From G965276765 sp965276825 (GTDB lineage: Bacteria; Actinomycetota; Acidimicrobiia; Acidimicrobiales; Palsa-688), in assembly GCA_965276825.1 (NCBI GenBank), contig OZ255630.1, positions 1,116,001 to 1,180,000 of the forward strand: a stretch of DNA of 64,000 bases, given 5' to 3'. The position numbers were made by a program, and so were the translations under genes. Each line of letters opens with the position of its first letter. The stretch's first letter is position 1. Below the pieces are notes generated by a model. The model was not told the origin of the DNA. It saw only the letters and a list, made by a program, of their open reading frames with translations, and ran no database searches. Below are positions 30,736 through 38,791 of this stretch, piece by piece.

Positions 30736-31116
30736 ATGAACGTCCCCGATGATCTCCGTTACACATCGGACCACGAGTGGGCCCGCATGGAGGACGGCCG
30801 GATCAGGATCGGGATCACCGAGTACGCGCAGGACGCGCTCGGCGACGTGGTGTTCGTGCAGCTGCCCGATGAGGGCACGACGGTGACCCTCGGCCAGTCC
30901 TTCAGCGAGGTGGAGTCGACCAAGTCGGTCTCCGACGTGTACGCCCCGCTGGCCGGCCGGGTGACCGACGTCAACACCGACCTCCACGACGCCCCGCAGC
31001 GACTCAACGAGGACCCCTACGGCGAAGGCTGGTTGTGCGTGATCGAGCCCGACGACCCCGGCGCCATCTCCACGCTCCTCGACGCGGACGGCTACCGCGC
31101 CCTGATCGCCGACTGA
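30736..31116 (+). CDS. gcvH: Glycine cleavage system H protein
   Basis: The lipoyl carrier of the glycine cleavage system, shuttling the aminomethyl group between the P, T and L proteins. The 126-residue sequence has LRYTSDHEWARMEDG, IGITEYAQDALGDVVFVQLP and the lipoylation site ESTKSVSD with Lys63. The start at 30736 rather than the in-frame ATG at 30721 is supported by the TATGTT hexamer. gcvT, gcvPA and gcvPB lie 5 kb downstream with four regulatory genes between them. Confidence 0.96.
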   Translation: MNVPDDLRYTSDHEWARMEDGRIRIGITEYAQDALGDVVFVQLPDEGTTVTLGQSFSEVESTKSVSDVYAPLAGRVTDVNTDLHDAPQRLNEDPYGEGWLCVIEPDDPGAISTLLDADGYRALIAD

Positions 31117-31133
31117 GCGGGGGGCGGACGGCG

Positions 31134-31607
31134 TTGTACTGCAACCAGTGCGGCCACCGGAATCCCGAGGGCTCCAACTTCTGCTCGTCGTGCGGCGCGG
31201 TCCTGGAGCACGGCGGTGAGGCCGGCCCGACGACCGTCACGCTGGCGGCCATCGAAGGCGACGGCGACGAGGACGTCACGGTCAGCTTCGCCGATCTCCC
31301 CGCCGACGCCGGCATGCTCGTGGTCAAACGGGGACCCAACGCAGGCTCGCGCTACGTGCTCGACCGCACCCCGACCAGCGTCGGGCGCCACCCGGCGTCG
31401 GACATCTTCCTCGACGACGTCACGGTGTCGCGCCGACACGCCGAGGTCACGCCGACCGGGGACGGCTGGGAGGTGGCCGACGTGGGGTCCCTCAACGGGA
31501 CCTACGTCAACCGCGAGCGGACCGAGCGGGGCCGCCTGGCGCATGGTGACGAGCTGCAGATCGGCAAGTTCAAGCTGGTCTTCCTCTCCGAGGCGACGGG
31601 TAGCTAG
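31134..31607 (+). CDS. garA: FHA-domain protein with N-terminal zinc ribbon (GarA-like)
   Basis: 157 residues from a TTG at 31134, which makes the protein begin with the ribbon YCNQCGHRNPEGSNFCSSCG. Residues about 70-150 form an FHA phosphothreonine-binding domain: TSVGRHPASDIFLDDVTVSRRHAEV and NGTYVN. In M. tuberculosis GarA (Rv1827), in the same genomic position, the FHA domain binds enzymes of the 2-oxoglutarate node and is switched by kinases at an ETTS motif. That motif is not seen here; the zinc ribbon takes its place. Homology by position is strong, but the regulatory mechanism may differ. Confidence 0.82.
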   Translation: MYCNQCGHRNPEGSNFCSSCGAVLEHGGEAGPTTVTLAAIEGDGDEDVTVSFADLPADAGMLVVKRGPNAGSRYVLDRTPTSVGRHPASDIFLDDVTVSRRHAEVTPTGDGWEVADVGSLNGTYVNRERTERGRLAHGDELQIGKFKLVFLSEATGS

Positions 31608-31613
31608 GGCGCC

Positions 31614-33095
31614 GTGGCCTCGCGCCTGCACCTGACCATCGGGGAGGTCCTCTCCTTGCTGCGGGAGGAGTTCCCCGACGTCAGCATCTCCAAGATCCGC
31701 TTCCTCGAGAGCCAGGGTCTGGTCGACCCGGAGCGCACCCCTTCCGGCTACCGCAAGTTCTACGACCACGACGTCGAGCGGCTGCGCTGGATCCTCCTCC
31801 AGCAGAAGGAGCACTTCCTGCCCCTGAAGGTCATCAGGGACCGACTCGACACCGACCCCGCCGACGACGAGGACGACCCGGCGCCGAGGGTGGCGTCGTT
31901 GCCGTCCGAACCCGGCGCCGACGGCGCCTGGCGCACCGCCCCTGCGGAGAGCGGGGTCGGGGATCGGGAGCGGCCGGGGCCCGTGGCCACGCCCGCCGGC
32001 GACCCCGGGGCCCGGCGGGACGTCCCCGGCGCCGGGGAGCGCAAGCCGGGCCGTCCCCGCCCGCCGGCGCCGGTCGCGCCGGCGACACCGGTCGCGCCGG
32101 CTGCACCCTCGACACCGGTTGCGCAGGGGACACCGGCCGCACCCGCAACACCGGCTGCGCCCGCGACACCGGCCGCACGGCCGGCTTCCGGGCCCGGCGC
32201 CGGCGGCCGTCGCCCCGTCGGCCCCTCCGCCGGCCCGGCAGGGCCGGAGGCGACGGTCACGACCAGGGAGCCGGTGCCGGCCGACCCCAGGGCCGCGGGG
32301 ACCACGTCGGGCGGGGCCGGCCCAGCCGGAGCCGTGGTCGTCGACGCCGGTGCCGAGCCCGAGGACGCGGGGCCGGCGGGAGCCGGGACCGCTGAGGCTG
32401 CGCCTCCCGGGACCTGGCCCCCAGGAGCCGGGCGCCGTGAGGGTGGACAGCGACGTGAGGGTGGGCGACGTGAGGGTGGGCCGTCCGGGGCCGGGCCCCC
32501 TGACGCCGGGCGCCCTGCGGCCGGTCCGCCTGACGCCGGGCACCCTGACGCCGGGCACCCTGACGCCGGGCGCCCTGACGCCGGGCGCCCTGCGGCCGGG
32601 CACCCTGATGGCGGCCCCCCCATGGCCGACCGGGAGACGGCGGCGCGGCAGGTGGCGGCGCGCGAGGTCGCCGAGCGGGCCGCCGAGCCGCCCAGCGGCG
32701 GCCGCGAGACCGACCACCCCGACGTGTACACCGGCAGCGAGCTGGCGGAAGCGGTCGCCTGCACCCCCGCGCTCGTCCGTGACCTCGAGCAGTACGGCAT
32801 CATCAAGGCCGGCGCCAACGTCGGCGGCGTGGCCTACTTCGACGCCGACGCCATCCGCATTGCCCGCATCGGTGCCCGGTTCGCCGAGCTCGGCGTCGAG
32901 CCCCGCCACCTGAGGACGTGGCGCAACGCCGCCGACCGGGAGGCCGGCCTGTTCGAGCAACTGGTCATGCCCCTCCTGCGCCAGCGCAACCCGCACGGGC
33001 GCCAGGAGGCCTCCGACCGCCTGCAGGAGCTGATCCGGCTCGGTGGCGACCTGCGCTCGGGCCTCATCGCCGAAGCCGTGCGCTCCATCCGCTGA
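31614..33095 (+). CDS. ftsR: FtsR-type MerR regulator with a very long disordered linker
   Basis: A 493-residue protein; usual FtsR/Rv1828 homologues are near 250. Residues 1-90 form the first winged helix (LTIGEVLSLLREEFPDVSIS, KIRFLESQGLVDPERTPSGY, RKFYDHDVERLRWILLQQ). The C-terminal 150 residues (YTGSELAEAVACTPALVRDL to AEAVRSIR) are the second domain of the family. Between them about 250 residues are Pro/Ala/Gly/Asp-rich and contain in-frame 15-bp repeats (PDAGH/PDAGR, 32515-32610). In Corynebacterium FtsR activates ftsZ. The order FHA gene, ftsR, DUF151, merR is conserved across actinobacteria. Confidence 0.85.
   Translation: MASRLHLTIGEVLSLLREEFPDVSISKIRFLESQGLVDPERTPSGYRKFYDHDVERLRWILLQQKEHFLPLKVIRDRLDTDPADDEDDPAPRVASLPSEPGADGAWRTAPAESGVGDRERPGPVATPAGDPGARRDVPGAGERKPGRPRPPAPVAPATPVAPAAPSTPVAQGTPAAPATPAAPATPAARPASGPGAGGRRPVGPSAGPAGPEATVTTREPVPADPRAAGTTSGGAGPAGAVVVDAGAEPEDAGPAGAGTAEAAPPGTWPPGAGRREGGQRREGGRREGGPSGAGPPDAGRPAAGPPDAGHPDAGHPDAGRPDAGRPAAGHPDGGPPMADRETAARQVAAREVAERAAEPPSGGRETDHPDVYTGSELAEAVACTPALVRDLEQYGIIKAGANVGGVAYFDADAIRIARIGARFAELGVEPRHLRTWRNAADREAGLFEQLVMPLLRQRNPHGRQEASDRLQELIRLGGDLRSGLIAEAVRSIR
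32515..32610 (+). repeat. 15-bp in-frame repeats in the ftsR linker
   Basis: Several copies of a unit close to CTGACGCCGGGC(A/G)CC coding PDAG(H/R). Confidence 0.7.
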
Positions 33096-33155
33096 AGCCC
33101 TCCGCCGCGACGCGAGGCCATTCGCCAACGCGGCATCACCGTGCCGGGGAGGGGG

Positions 33156-33161
33156 TAACGT
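33156..33161 (+). promoter_or_regulatory. -10 hexamer TAACGT of the DUF151 gene
   Basis: TAACGT is 6 nt before the ATG at 33168. Confidence 0.5.
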
Positions 33162-33167
33162 TCGGCC

Positions 33168-33671
33168 ATGGTCGAGATGCACCTCGCGGCGGTGCGGGTC
33201 GAGATGGCCACCAGCACGCCGATCCTGCTGCTCCAGGAGGTGGGGGAGGGGAATCGCACCCTGCCCATCTACATCGGGCAGTCCGAGGCGCAGTCGATCG
33301 CCCAGGAGCTCCAGCACGTCGCCACCCCGAGGCCGATGACCCACGACCTGATGCGCGACCTGCTCGCCGACCTCGGCGCCGACGTCAGCTGCGTGGTCAT
33401 CACCGAGCTGCGGGACCGGACCTTCTATGCCGAGATCCGCATCCGTCACGCCGGGCGCGACCACGCCGTGTCGGCCCGGCCGTCCGACGCCGTCGCCCTG
33501 GCGGTGCGCACGGGCGCCACGCTCTTCGCCGAGGAGTCGTTGCTCGACGCCGAGGGCGTCGTCCTGCAGGGCGACGACGACGCCGACGAGCCCGGCCCCG
33601 AGGCCGACGACCTGGTCTCCCAGTTCAAGGAGTTCATCGACGGCATCAACCCAGAGGATTTCGACGGCTGA
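33168..33671 (+). CDS. DUF151 bifunctional nuclease family protein
   Basis: 167 residues with the DUF151 core: ILLLQEVGEGNRTLPIYIGQ, SEAQSIAQELQHVATPRPMT, HDLMRDLLADLGADV, and RPSDAVALAVRTGA. Plant members are reported to cut RNA and DNA; the bacterial role is unknown. A UVR-like acidic tail (LVSQFKEFIDGINPEDFDG) ends the protein. It matches Rv1829 in position. It is expressed from its own TAACGT promoter, 6 nt before the ATG. Confidence 0.88.
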   Translation: MVEMHLAAVRVEMATSTPILLLQEVGEGNRTLPIYIGQSEAQSIAQELQHVATPRPMTHDLMRDLLADLGADVSCVVITELRDRTFYAEIRIRHAGRDHAVSARPSDAVALAVRTGATLFAEESLLDAEGVVLQGDDDADEPGPEADDLVSQFKEFIDGINPEDFDG

Positions 33672-33710
33672 GGATTTCGACGGCTGACGCGGCCGCCCTG
33701 CGGGAAGGCC

Positions 33711-35093
33711 TCAGCTGGTGCGGGCGGCGCGACAGGCGCCAGGAAGGTCGTCGACCAGCTGGTCGGCCTCCCGTTCGTCGCGGTCCCTGAGCACCGCCCT
33801 GACGTTCCTGCCGGCCGTGTCGAGGTGGATGCTCGCCAGATGGAAGCGGCGCTGCACGGGCCCCTGCACCCGGCGGACGCTCTGCACCTTGGCCAGCGGG
33901 ACGACATCGGTGACGAGGCGGACCCGGCCGGCGCTGGCGCTCACGTAGCGGCCGTTCGACGACCACGCCAGGTGCCGGTAGCGCAAGGGCGTCTTCCACG
34001 CCGCCCGGCGCGGTGGTCGCCGGGACGGGTCGGGTCGCGGGAACCCGGGCAGGACCCGCTCGGTCAGCCGGGCGGCGAGCTGGCGGTCCCCGACGGGCAG
34101 CAGCACACCCGACGCGTGACGCGACGAGCGGTCCCGCCGGCCGCCGTCGGCCCGGCCGGCGACGTCGACCTCCAGTCGCACCCAACCGAAGGGCCTCCAC
34201 GTGAGGGGCTGCACCAGGCGCACCGCCTGGACCCGCCCCGCCGGGATGGTCTCCGCGGAGGTCTCGACCAGCCCGGAGCGCACCCGGATCCCGTCGGGCG
34301 CGTGCGCGACGGTGAGCCGGTACTCCCCGTTGAAGCGGCGGAGCAGGGCGGTCCCGCTGCCGAGGAGGACCGTGGCCGAGACCCCGAAGGCGGCGGCCGC
34401 GGCGCGCGGCGCAGCCAGCGCCAGCACGGCGAGGGCGACCAGCGCCGCCTCCAGGAGCAGGGCGGGAGCCGTCAGGAGCAACGAGGCCACCAGGCGGCCG
34501 GTCGGGACCGTCCACAGCGCCTCCTCGGGGGGCGGGGGAGTGGCCTCCTGGAGCCCGTGGGCCAGGGCCAGCAGCCGGCCCCGAAGCTGCGCCGCCTCGG
34601 CCTCCCGCAGGTAGGCCAGCCGACCGGTGGTGTCCTTGCCACCAGCCATCCTGACCCGCAGCTCGCTCAGCCCCAGCACCCTCGCCAGGCCGGGGCGGAC
34701 GACATCGACAGCCTGGATGCGGGCCAGCGGAAACCGCTCCGATGTCCGCCGGAGCAGACCGGCGCGGATCTCGAGCACACCACCGGCGAGGCGCCACCTG
34801 GTCACCAGCCACGAGATCAGGCCGCCGACGACGGCCAGGCCGACCACGCCCAGGCGCACCAGGTCGCCCACCGCGCTGCCCCCCTGCTGCAACGACCCGA
34901 CGGCCACGAACACCACGAAGGCCCCGAGCAACCGCCCGGCCCGCACCGCCGCCGACAGCGGGTGCAGGCGCTGCCAGTCGACCTCCACCAGGCTCGAGCG
35001 CCCGCCCATCGGCTCGCTCCCCAGGTCACGCCCTCCCATCGGCTCGCTCCCCAGGTCACGCCCTCCCATCGGCTCGCTCCCGAGGTCGCTCAC
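33711..35093 (-). CDS. PH-domain membrane protein (YdbT-like)
   Basis: A 460-residue protein with three bacterial PH (DUF304) modules, each starting after hydrophobic segments: LEIRAGLLRRTSERFPLARI, then IRVRSGLVETSAETIPAGRV, then YVSASAGRVRLVTDVVPLAKVQS. Four hydrophobic stretches lie around residues 60-90 and 200-255. Proteins of this type are encoded next to a smaller partner (YdbS-like), as here. In Bacillus they help resist antimicrobial compounds; the role here is unknown. The GTG at 35093 overlaps the partner's stop. The first 34 residues contain three copies of DLGSEPMGGR, coded by a 30-bp repeat. Confidence 0.8.
   Translation of the reverse strand: MSDLGSEPMGGRDLGSEPMGGRDLGSEPMGGRSSLVEVDWQRLHPLSAAVRAGRLLGAFVVFVAVGSLQQGGSAVGDLVRLGVVGLAVVGGLISWLVTRWRLAGGVLEIRAGLLRRTSERFPLARIQAVDVVRPGLARVLGLSELRVRMAGGKDTTGRLAYLREAEAAQLRGRLLALAHGLQEATPPPPEEALWTVPTGRLVASLLLTAPALLLEAALVALAVLALAAPRAAAAAFGVSATVLLGSGTALLRRFNGEYRLTVAHAPDGIRVRSGLVETSAETIPAGRVQAVRLVQPLTWRPFGWVRLEVDVAGRADGGRRDRSSRHASGVLLPVGDRQLAARLTERVLPGFPRPDPSRRPPRRAAWKTPLRYRHLAWSSNGRYVSASAGRVRLVTDVVPLAKVQSVRRVQGPVQRRFHLASIHLDTAGRNVRAVLRDRDEREADQLVDDLPGACRAARTS
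35003..35093 (-). repeat. 30-bp tandem repeat at the start of the YdbT-like gene
   Basis: Three copies of a unit coding DLGSEPMGGR, with the first copy at the start codon. The first 25 nt match positions 4135-4159 (plus strand) at 23 sites. Confidence 0.8.
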
Positions 35094-35605
35094 AGGCCCG
35101 CCGCCTTGGCCTCGCCCAGCTGGCTCAGGCGGTCGCGCAGGACCGTGGCGTCGGCCTCGTCCAGGCCCGGCACGCGTGCGTCGCTCGCCGCCGCGGCGGT
35201 GTGCATGCGGACCGAGGCGAGCCCGAAGGCGCGCTCGAGCGGCCCGGCGGTGACGTCCACGTACTGCATCCGCCCATAGGGGATGACCGACAACCGGCGG
35301 AACAGCACCCCCCGACGCACGAGCAGGTCGTCGTCGCGCTCCGCGAAGCCCCACGCCCCGACCCGTCTCGTGGCGATCCGGTCGGCGACCGCTCCGGCCA
35401 CGACGCCCACCGCGGCGACGATCCCCGCCGCGACGCCCGATCCGGCGGCCAGCGACAAGGCCGCCCCCACGACGAGCAGGACGAGGGTCACCCCACCCAC
35501 CTCGAGGTGGCGGAGCGTCGCCAGCCGGGGCGAGGGAGTGCGCCACCCTGCGGCGGGCCTCGTCGCCGTCCCGTCTGCGGACCACGACGCGGCATCGGCG
35601 GGCAT
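35090..35605 (-). CDS. PH-domain membrane protein (YdbS-like)
   Basis: A 171-residue protein with two adjacent hydrophobic segments (about residues 32-70) and a single bacterial PH module (DLLVRRGVLFRRLSVIPYGRMQYVDVTAGPLERAFGLASVRM). It pairs with the three-module protein downstream, to which it is coupled by GTGA overlap. The ATG at 35605 is supported by a TACGGT hexamer 6 nt upstream (35612-35617). Confidence 0.85.
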   Translation of the reverse strand: MPADAASWSADGTATRPAAGWRTPSPRLATLRHLEVGGVTLVLLVVGAALSLAAGSGVAAGIVAAVGVVAGAVADRIATRRVGAWGFAERDDDLLVRRGVLFRRLSVIPYGRMQYVDVTAGPLERAFGLASVRMHTAAAASDARVPGLDEADATVLRDRLSQLGEAKAAGL

Positions 35606-35611
35606 GGGCGT

Positions 35612-35617
35612 ACCGTA
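35612..35617 (-). promoter_or_regulatory. -10 hexamer TACGGT of the PH-domain operon
   Basis: On the minus strand TACGGT is 6 nt before the ATG at 35605. Confidence 0.5.
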
Positions 35618-35776
35618 GGCGGCCGGCCGGGATCCCCCCTTCGCACGATCCCCCTTGCGCACGGCGTCGCCGCGGCGCACACTGGACCACGCGCCACACC
35701 GGCGTAACTACGGTGGTGTGACGCCGCACCGTGTGGCCCCGCCGACGTGCCAGCGGGCCCGACTGGAGGAGTTGCC

Positions 35777-36286
35777 GTGGACGAGCAGTCGGCCGAGATC
35801 GGCTACCGCGGGCCGCAGGTGTGCGCGGTGGTCGGGATCACCTACCGCCAGCTCGACTACTGGGCCCGCACCGACCTGCTCCGCCCTTCGGTCTCCGAGG
35901 CGCGCGGCAGCGGGACCCAACGGCGCTACTCGTACCTGGACCTGGTTCACCTCAAGGTGATCAAGCGGCTCCTCGACGCCGGCATCTCCCTGCAGCAGGC
36001 CCGCAGGGCCGTCGATTGCCTGCGGGCGACCGGCGACGACATGGGCACGGCCAACCTGGTCATCGAGCAGGGCCGCTCGGTCCTGGCCCGCTCCGGCGAG
36101 GAGATCATCGACCTGCTCAAGGGCGGCCAGGGCGTGTTGAACATCGTCCCCCTCGCCCCGGTGGTCGACGAGCTCTCGAGCGCCATCACCGACCTCGGCG
36201 CGGCCGAGGCCGCCAAGGCGGCGGCCGGCGAGGCGGCGGCCGGCGAGCGCACCGGGCCCGGTCGGCCCCGGGCCACCGGCAGCTGA
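35777..36286 (+). CDS. MerR-family regulator (Rv1830-like)
   Basis: 169 residues. The winged helix reads YRGPQVCAVVGITYRQLDYW, ARTDLLRPSVSEARGSGTQR, RYSYLDLVHLKVIKRLLDAG. A helical dimerisation region follows, then GVLNIVPLAPVVDEL and an Ala/Gly-rich tail. The GTG at 35777 has GGAGGA 7 nt upstream (35765-35770), one of the few clear Shine-Dalgarno sites here. It occupies the Rv1830 position between DUF151 and the glycine cleavage genes. Confidence 0.85.
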   Translation: MDEQSAEIGYRGPQVCAVVGITYRQLDYWARTDLLRPSVSEARGSGTQRRYSYLDLVHLKVIKRLLDAGISLQQARRAVDCLRATGDDMGTANLVIEQGRSVLARSGEEIIDLLKGGQGVLNIVPLAPVVDELSSAITDLGAAEAAKAAAGEAAAGERTGPGRPRATGS

Positions 36287-36338
36287 TCCGGTCCGCTCAC
36301 CGCCCGCCGGCTCCGGAGGTGCAGCGCCCGGGCACCGG

Positions 36339-36344
36339 TAGGCT
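36339..36344 (+). promoter_or_regulatory. -10 hexamer TAGGCT of gcvT
   Basis: TAGGCT is 7 nt before the GTG at 36352, so there is no leader in which a glycine riboswitch could lie. Confidence 0.55.
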
Positions 36345-36351
36345 TCGCCGG

Positions 36352-37434
36352 GTGACCGAGACGCAGGCCGCACCAGCCAGGACCTCCCCCCTCGACGGCG
36401 CCCACCGGCGACTCGGGGCCAGGATGGTGCCCTTCGGTGGCTGGGACATGCCGCTGTCGTACCCGGCAGGGACCGTGGCCGAGCACCTGGCCTGCCGCTC
36501 CGACGCCGTCGTGTTCGACGTGAGCCACCTCGGCACCGTCCGCCTCACCGGGCCCGACGCCAGGCAGCGCCTGCAGGCGACGCTCACCAACGACCTCGGC
36601 AAGATCGGACCGGGTCGGGCCCAGTACACCCACCTCCTCGACCCGGCCGACGCCTCGGTCACCGACGACATCATCGTGTGGTGGGTCGACGACGAGCGCT
36701 TCGACGTGATGCCCAACGCGTCCAACACCGCCGGGGTCACCGCGGCCATCGGCGGCGACGACGTGACCACGACGCGCGCCGTGCTCGCCGTCCAGGGGCC
36801 GGCCGCCCGGTCCCGCCTGGCCACGGTGGTGCCCGCAGCCGCCGAGGTCGGCCGATTCCGGGTGGCCTCCGTGGACTGGCACGGCACGACGATCACGGTC
36901 GCCGGTACGGGCTACACCGGCGAGGACGGCGTCGAGCTGGCCGTGCCCACCGGCGCGGCCGACGAGGTCTGGGACGCGATCCTCCGCGCCGGGGTCGCCC
37001 CCGCCGGGCTCGGGGCCCGCGACACGCTCCGGCTCGAAGCCGCCCTCCCGCTGCACGGCCACGAGCTCGGGCCCGGCATCACCCCGCTCCAGGCCGGGCT
37101 CGGCTGGGTGGTGTCGTGGACCAAGCCCGAGGGCTTCCGCGGCCGCGACGCGCTGGAGGCCGAGCGCACCGCCGGCCCCGCCCGCCGCCTCGTCGGCCTG
37201 GCCACCGAGGGACGCCAGCCCCCCCGGGCCGAGGCCGACCTGCTCGTCGACGGGGCGGTCGCCACCACCCTCACCAGCGGCAACTTCTCGCCCGTGCTCG
37301 GCCACGGCATCGCCCTCGCCCTCGTCCCCACCGCGGCGGCGACGGGCGGGCACCGCTTCGAGGTCGACCTGCGGGGCCGCAAGGTCCCCGCCGAGCACGT
37401 CGCCCTCCCGTTCGTCACCAAGAAGAAGGGCTAG
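36352..37434 (+). CDS. gcvT: Glycine cleavage system T protein (aminomethyltransferase)
   Basis: Moves the methylene group from the H protein's lipoyl arm to tetrahydrofolate and releases ammonia. The 360-residue protein has PLDGAHRRLGARMVPFGGWDMPLSY, a conserved VFDVSHLGTVRLTG, the ALPLHGHELGPGITPLQAGL substrate segment and the late GFRGRDAL motif. gcvPA follows after 7 nt, so gcvT-gcvPA-gcvPB form one operon. Confidence 0.95.
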   Translation: MTETQAAPARTSPLDGAHRRLGARMVPFGGWDMPLSYPAGTVAEHLACRSDAVVFDVSHLGTVRLTGPDARQRLQATLTNDLGKIGPGRAQYTHLLDPADASVTDDIIVWWVDDERFDVMPNASNTAGVTAAIGGDDVTTTRAVLAVQGPAARSRLATVVPAAAEVGRFRVASVDWHGTTITVAGTGYTGEDGVELAVPTGAADEVWDAILRAGVAPAGLGARDTLRLEAALPLHGHELGPGITPLQAGLGWVVSWTKPEGFRGRDALEAERTAGPARRLVGLATEGRQPPRAEADLLVDGAVATTLTSGNFSPVLGHGIALALVPTAAATGGHRFEVDLRGRKVPAEHVALPFVTKKKG

Positions 37435-37441
37435 GTCCCCG

Positions 37442-38791
37442 GTGGGTCACTTTGTCCCCCACACCGACGACGAGCTCCACTCGATGCTCGCCGACATCGG
37501 CCTCGACTCCCTCGACGACCTGTTCACCGCGGTCCCCGCCGTCCTGCGCCTGGCGGGGGGGCTCCGCCTGGCCGACGGCGCCTCGGAGCCCGATGTGCTC
37601 GCCGAGATGGAGCGCCTCGGCGCCAAGAACCGCACCGGCGCCGAGCTGGTGTGCTTCGCCGGGGCCGGCGCCTACGACCACGACATCCCCTCGGCGACCA
37701 AGAGCCTGATGTTCCGCTCGGAGCTCGTGACCGCCTACACCCCCTACCAGCCCGAGGTGGCCCAGGGCGTGCTCCAGGCGCTGTTCGAGTACCAGACGAT
37801 GGTGTCGCGGCTGTCGGGGCTGCCGATCGCCAACGCCTCCCTCTACGACGGGGCCAGCGCCGCAGTGGAGGCGGTCAACCTGGCCGCCGCCGCGACCCGC
37901 CGCAGGGATGTGTGGGTGAGCGGCGGCGTCCACCCGCACTGGCGGGCGACCCTGGCCACCTTCGCCGCCGGGACCGGTCATCGACTGCGCGACGCACCCC
38001 TGGTCGGCGGGGTGACCGACTGGTCGGCGCTCGACGGGGGTGAGCCGCCCGCCGCGCTGCTCCTGGCGTCGCCCAACTACCTGGGGGTCATCGAGGACGT
38101 CAGGGCCGCCCGCTCCGTCGCCGACGCCCACGGTGCCCTGCTCCTGTCAGGATTCGATCCCGTGGCCGCCGCGCTGCTGCGCTCGCCCGGTGACGACGGC
38201 GCCGACGTGGCCGTGGGGGAGGGCCAGCCGTTCGGGACCCCGATCGGCTTCGGCGGCCCGTATCTCGGGCTGTTCGCGTGCCGCCAGGAGCACGTGCGGC
38301 GCCTGCCTGGGCGCCTGGTGGGCCAGACGGTCGACGCCGACGGCCGGACGGCCTACGTCACCACCCTGCGCACGCGCGAGCAGGACATCCGCAGGGAGAA
38401 GGCGTCGTCCAACGTCTGCACCAACCAGACCCTGATCGCCGTCGCCGCCATGATCCAGCTGTCGTGGCTCGGCACCGCCGGCCTGCGCGAGCTCGCCCTG
38501 CGCTGCGCCAGGGGGACGCGCTACGCACGCGAGGCGCTGGTGGCCATCCCCGGCGTCGAGCCCCTCGTCGACGCCCCGACGCTGCGGGAGTTCGCCGTGC
38601 GCCTCCCGAGGCCGGCCGACGAGGTGATCGAGCGGATGGCCGACGAGGGCTTCCTCGCCGGTGTGCCCGTCGCCCTCCGCGACGGCGTCGTGGCCGACGG
38701 CGGGGATGCGCTGCTGGTCGCGGTGACCGAACGGCGAACGAGAGACGAGGTCGACGCCTTCGTGGCCGCCCTCGAGAAGGTGGTCCGATGA
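37442..38791 (+). CDS. gcvPA: Glycine dehydrogenase (decarboxylating) subunit 1
   Basis: N-terminal half of the split P protein, 449 residues. It opens with the FVPHTDDELHSMLADIGLDS segment, contains AYTPYQPEVAQGVLQALFEYQT and GIGFGGPYLG-like sequence (PIGFGGPYLGLFACRQE) and the NVCTNQTLIAVAA motif. It binds no cofactor lysine itself but forms a heterotetramer with subunit 2. The stop overlaps the next start as ATGA. Confidence 0.95.
   Translation: MGHFVPHTDDELHSMLADIGLDSLDDLFTAVPAVLRLAGGLRLADGASEPDVLAEMERLGAKNRTGAELVCFAGAGAYDHDIPSATKSLMFRSELVTAYTPYQPEVAQGVLQALFEYQTMVSRLSGLPIANASLYDGASAAVEAVNLAAAATRRRDVWVSGGVHPHWRATLATFAAGTGHRLRDAPLVGGVTDWSALDGGEPPAALLLASPNYLGVIEDVRAARSVADAHGALLLSGFDPVAAALLRSPGDDGADVAVGEGQPFGTPIGFGGPYLGLFACRQEHVRRLPGRLVGQTVDADGRTAYVTTLRTREQDIRREKASSNVCTNQTLIAVAAMIQLSWLGTAGLRELALRCARGTRYAREALVAIPGVEPLVDAPTLREFAVRLPRPADEVIERMADEGFLAGVPVALRDGVVADGGDALLVAVTERRTRDEVDAFVAALEKVVR

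Noticed and set aside
36287..36351. Glycine riboswitch before gcvT
   Set aside because: Only 65 bp separate the genes, and the -10 hexamer lies 7 nt before the start, so there is no leader to hold a riboswitch.
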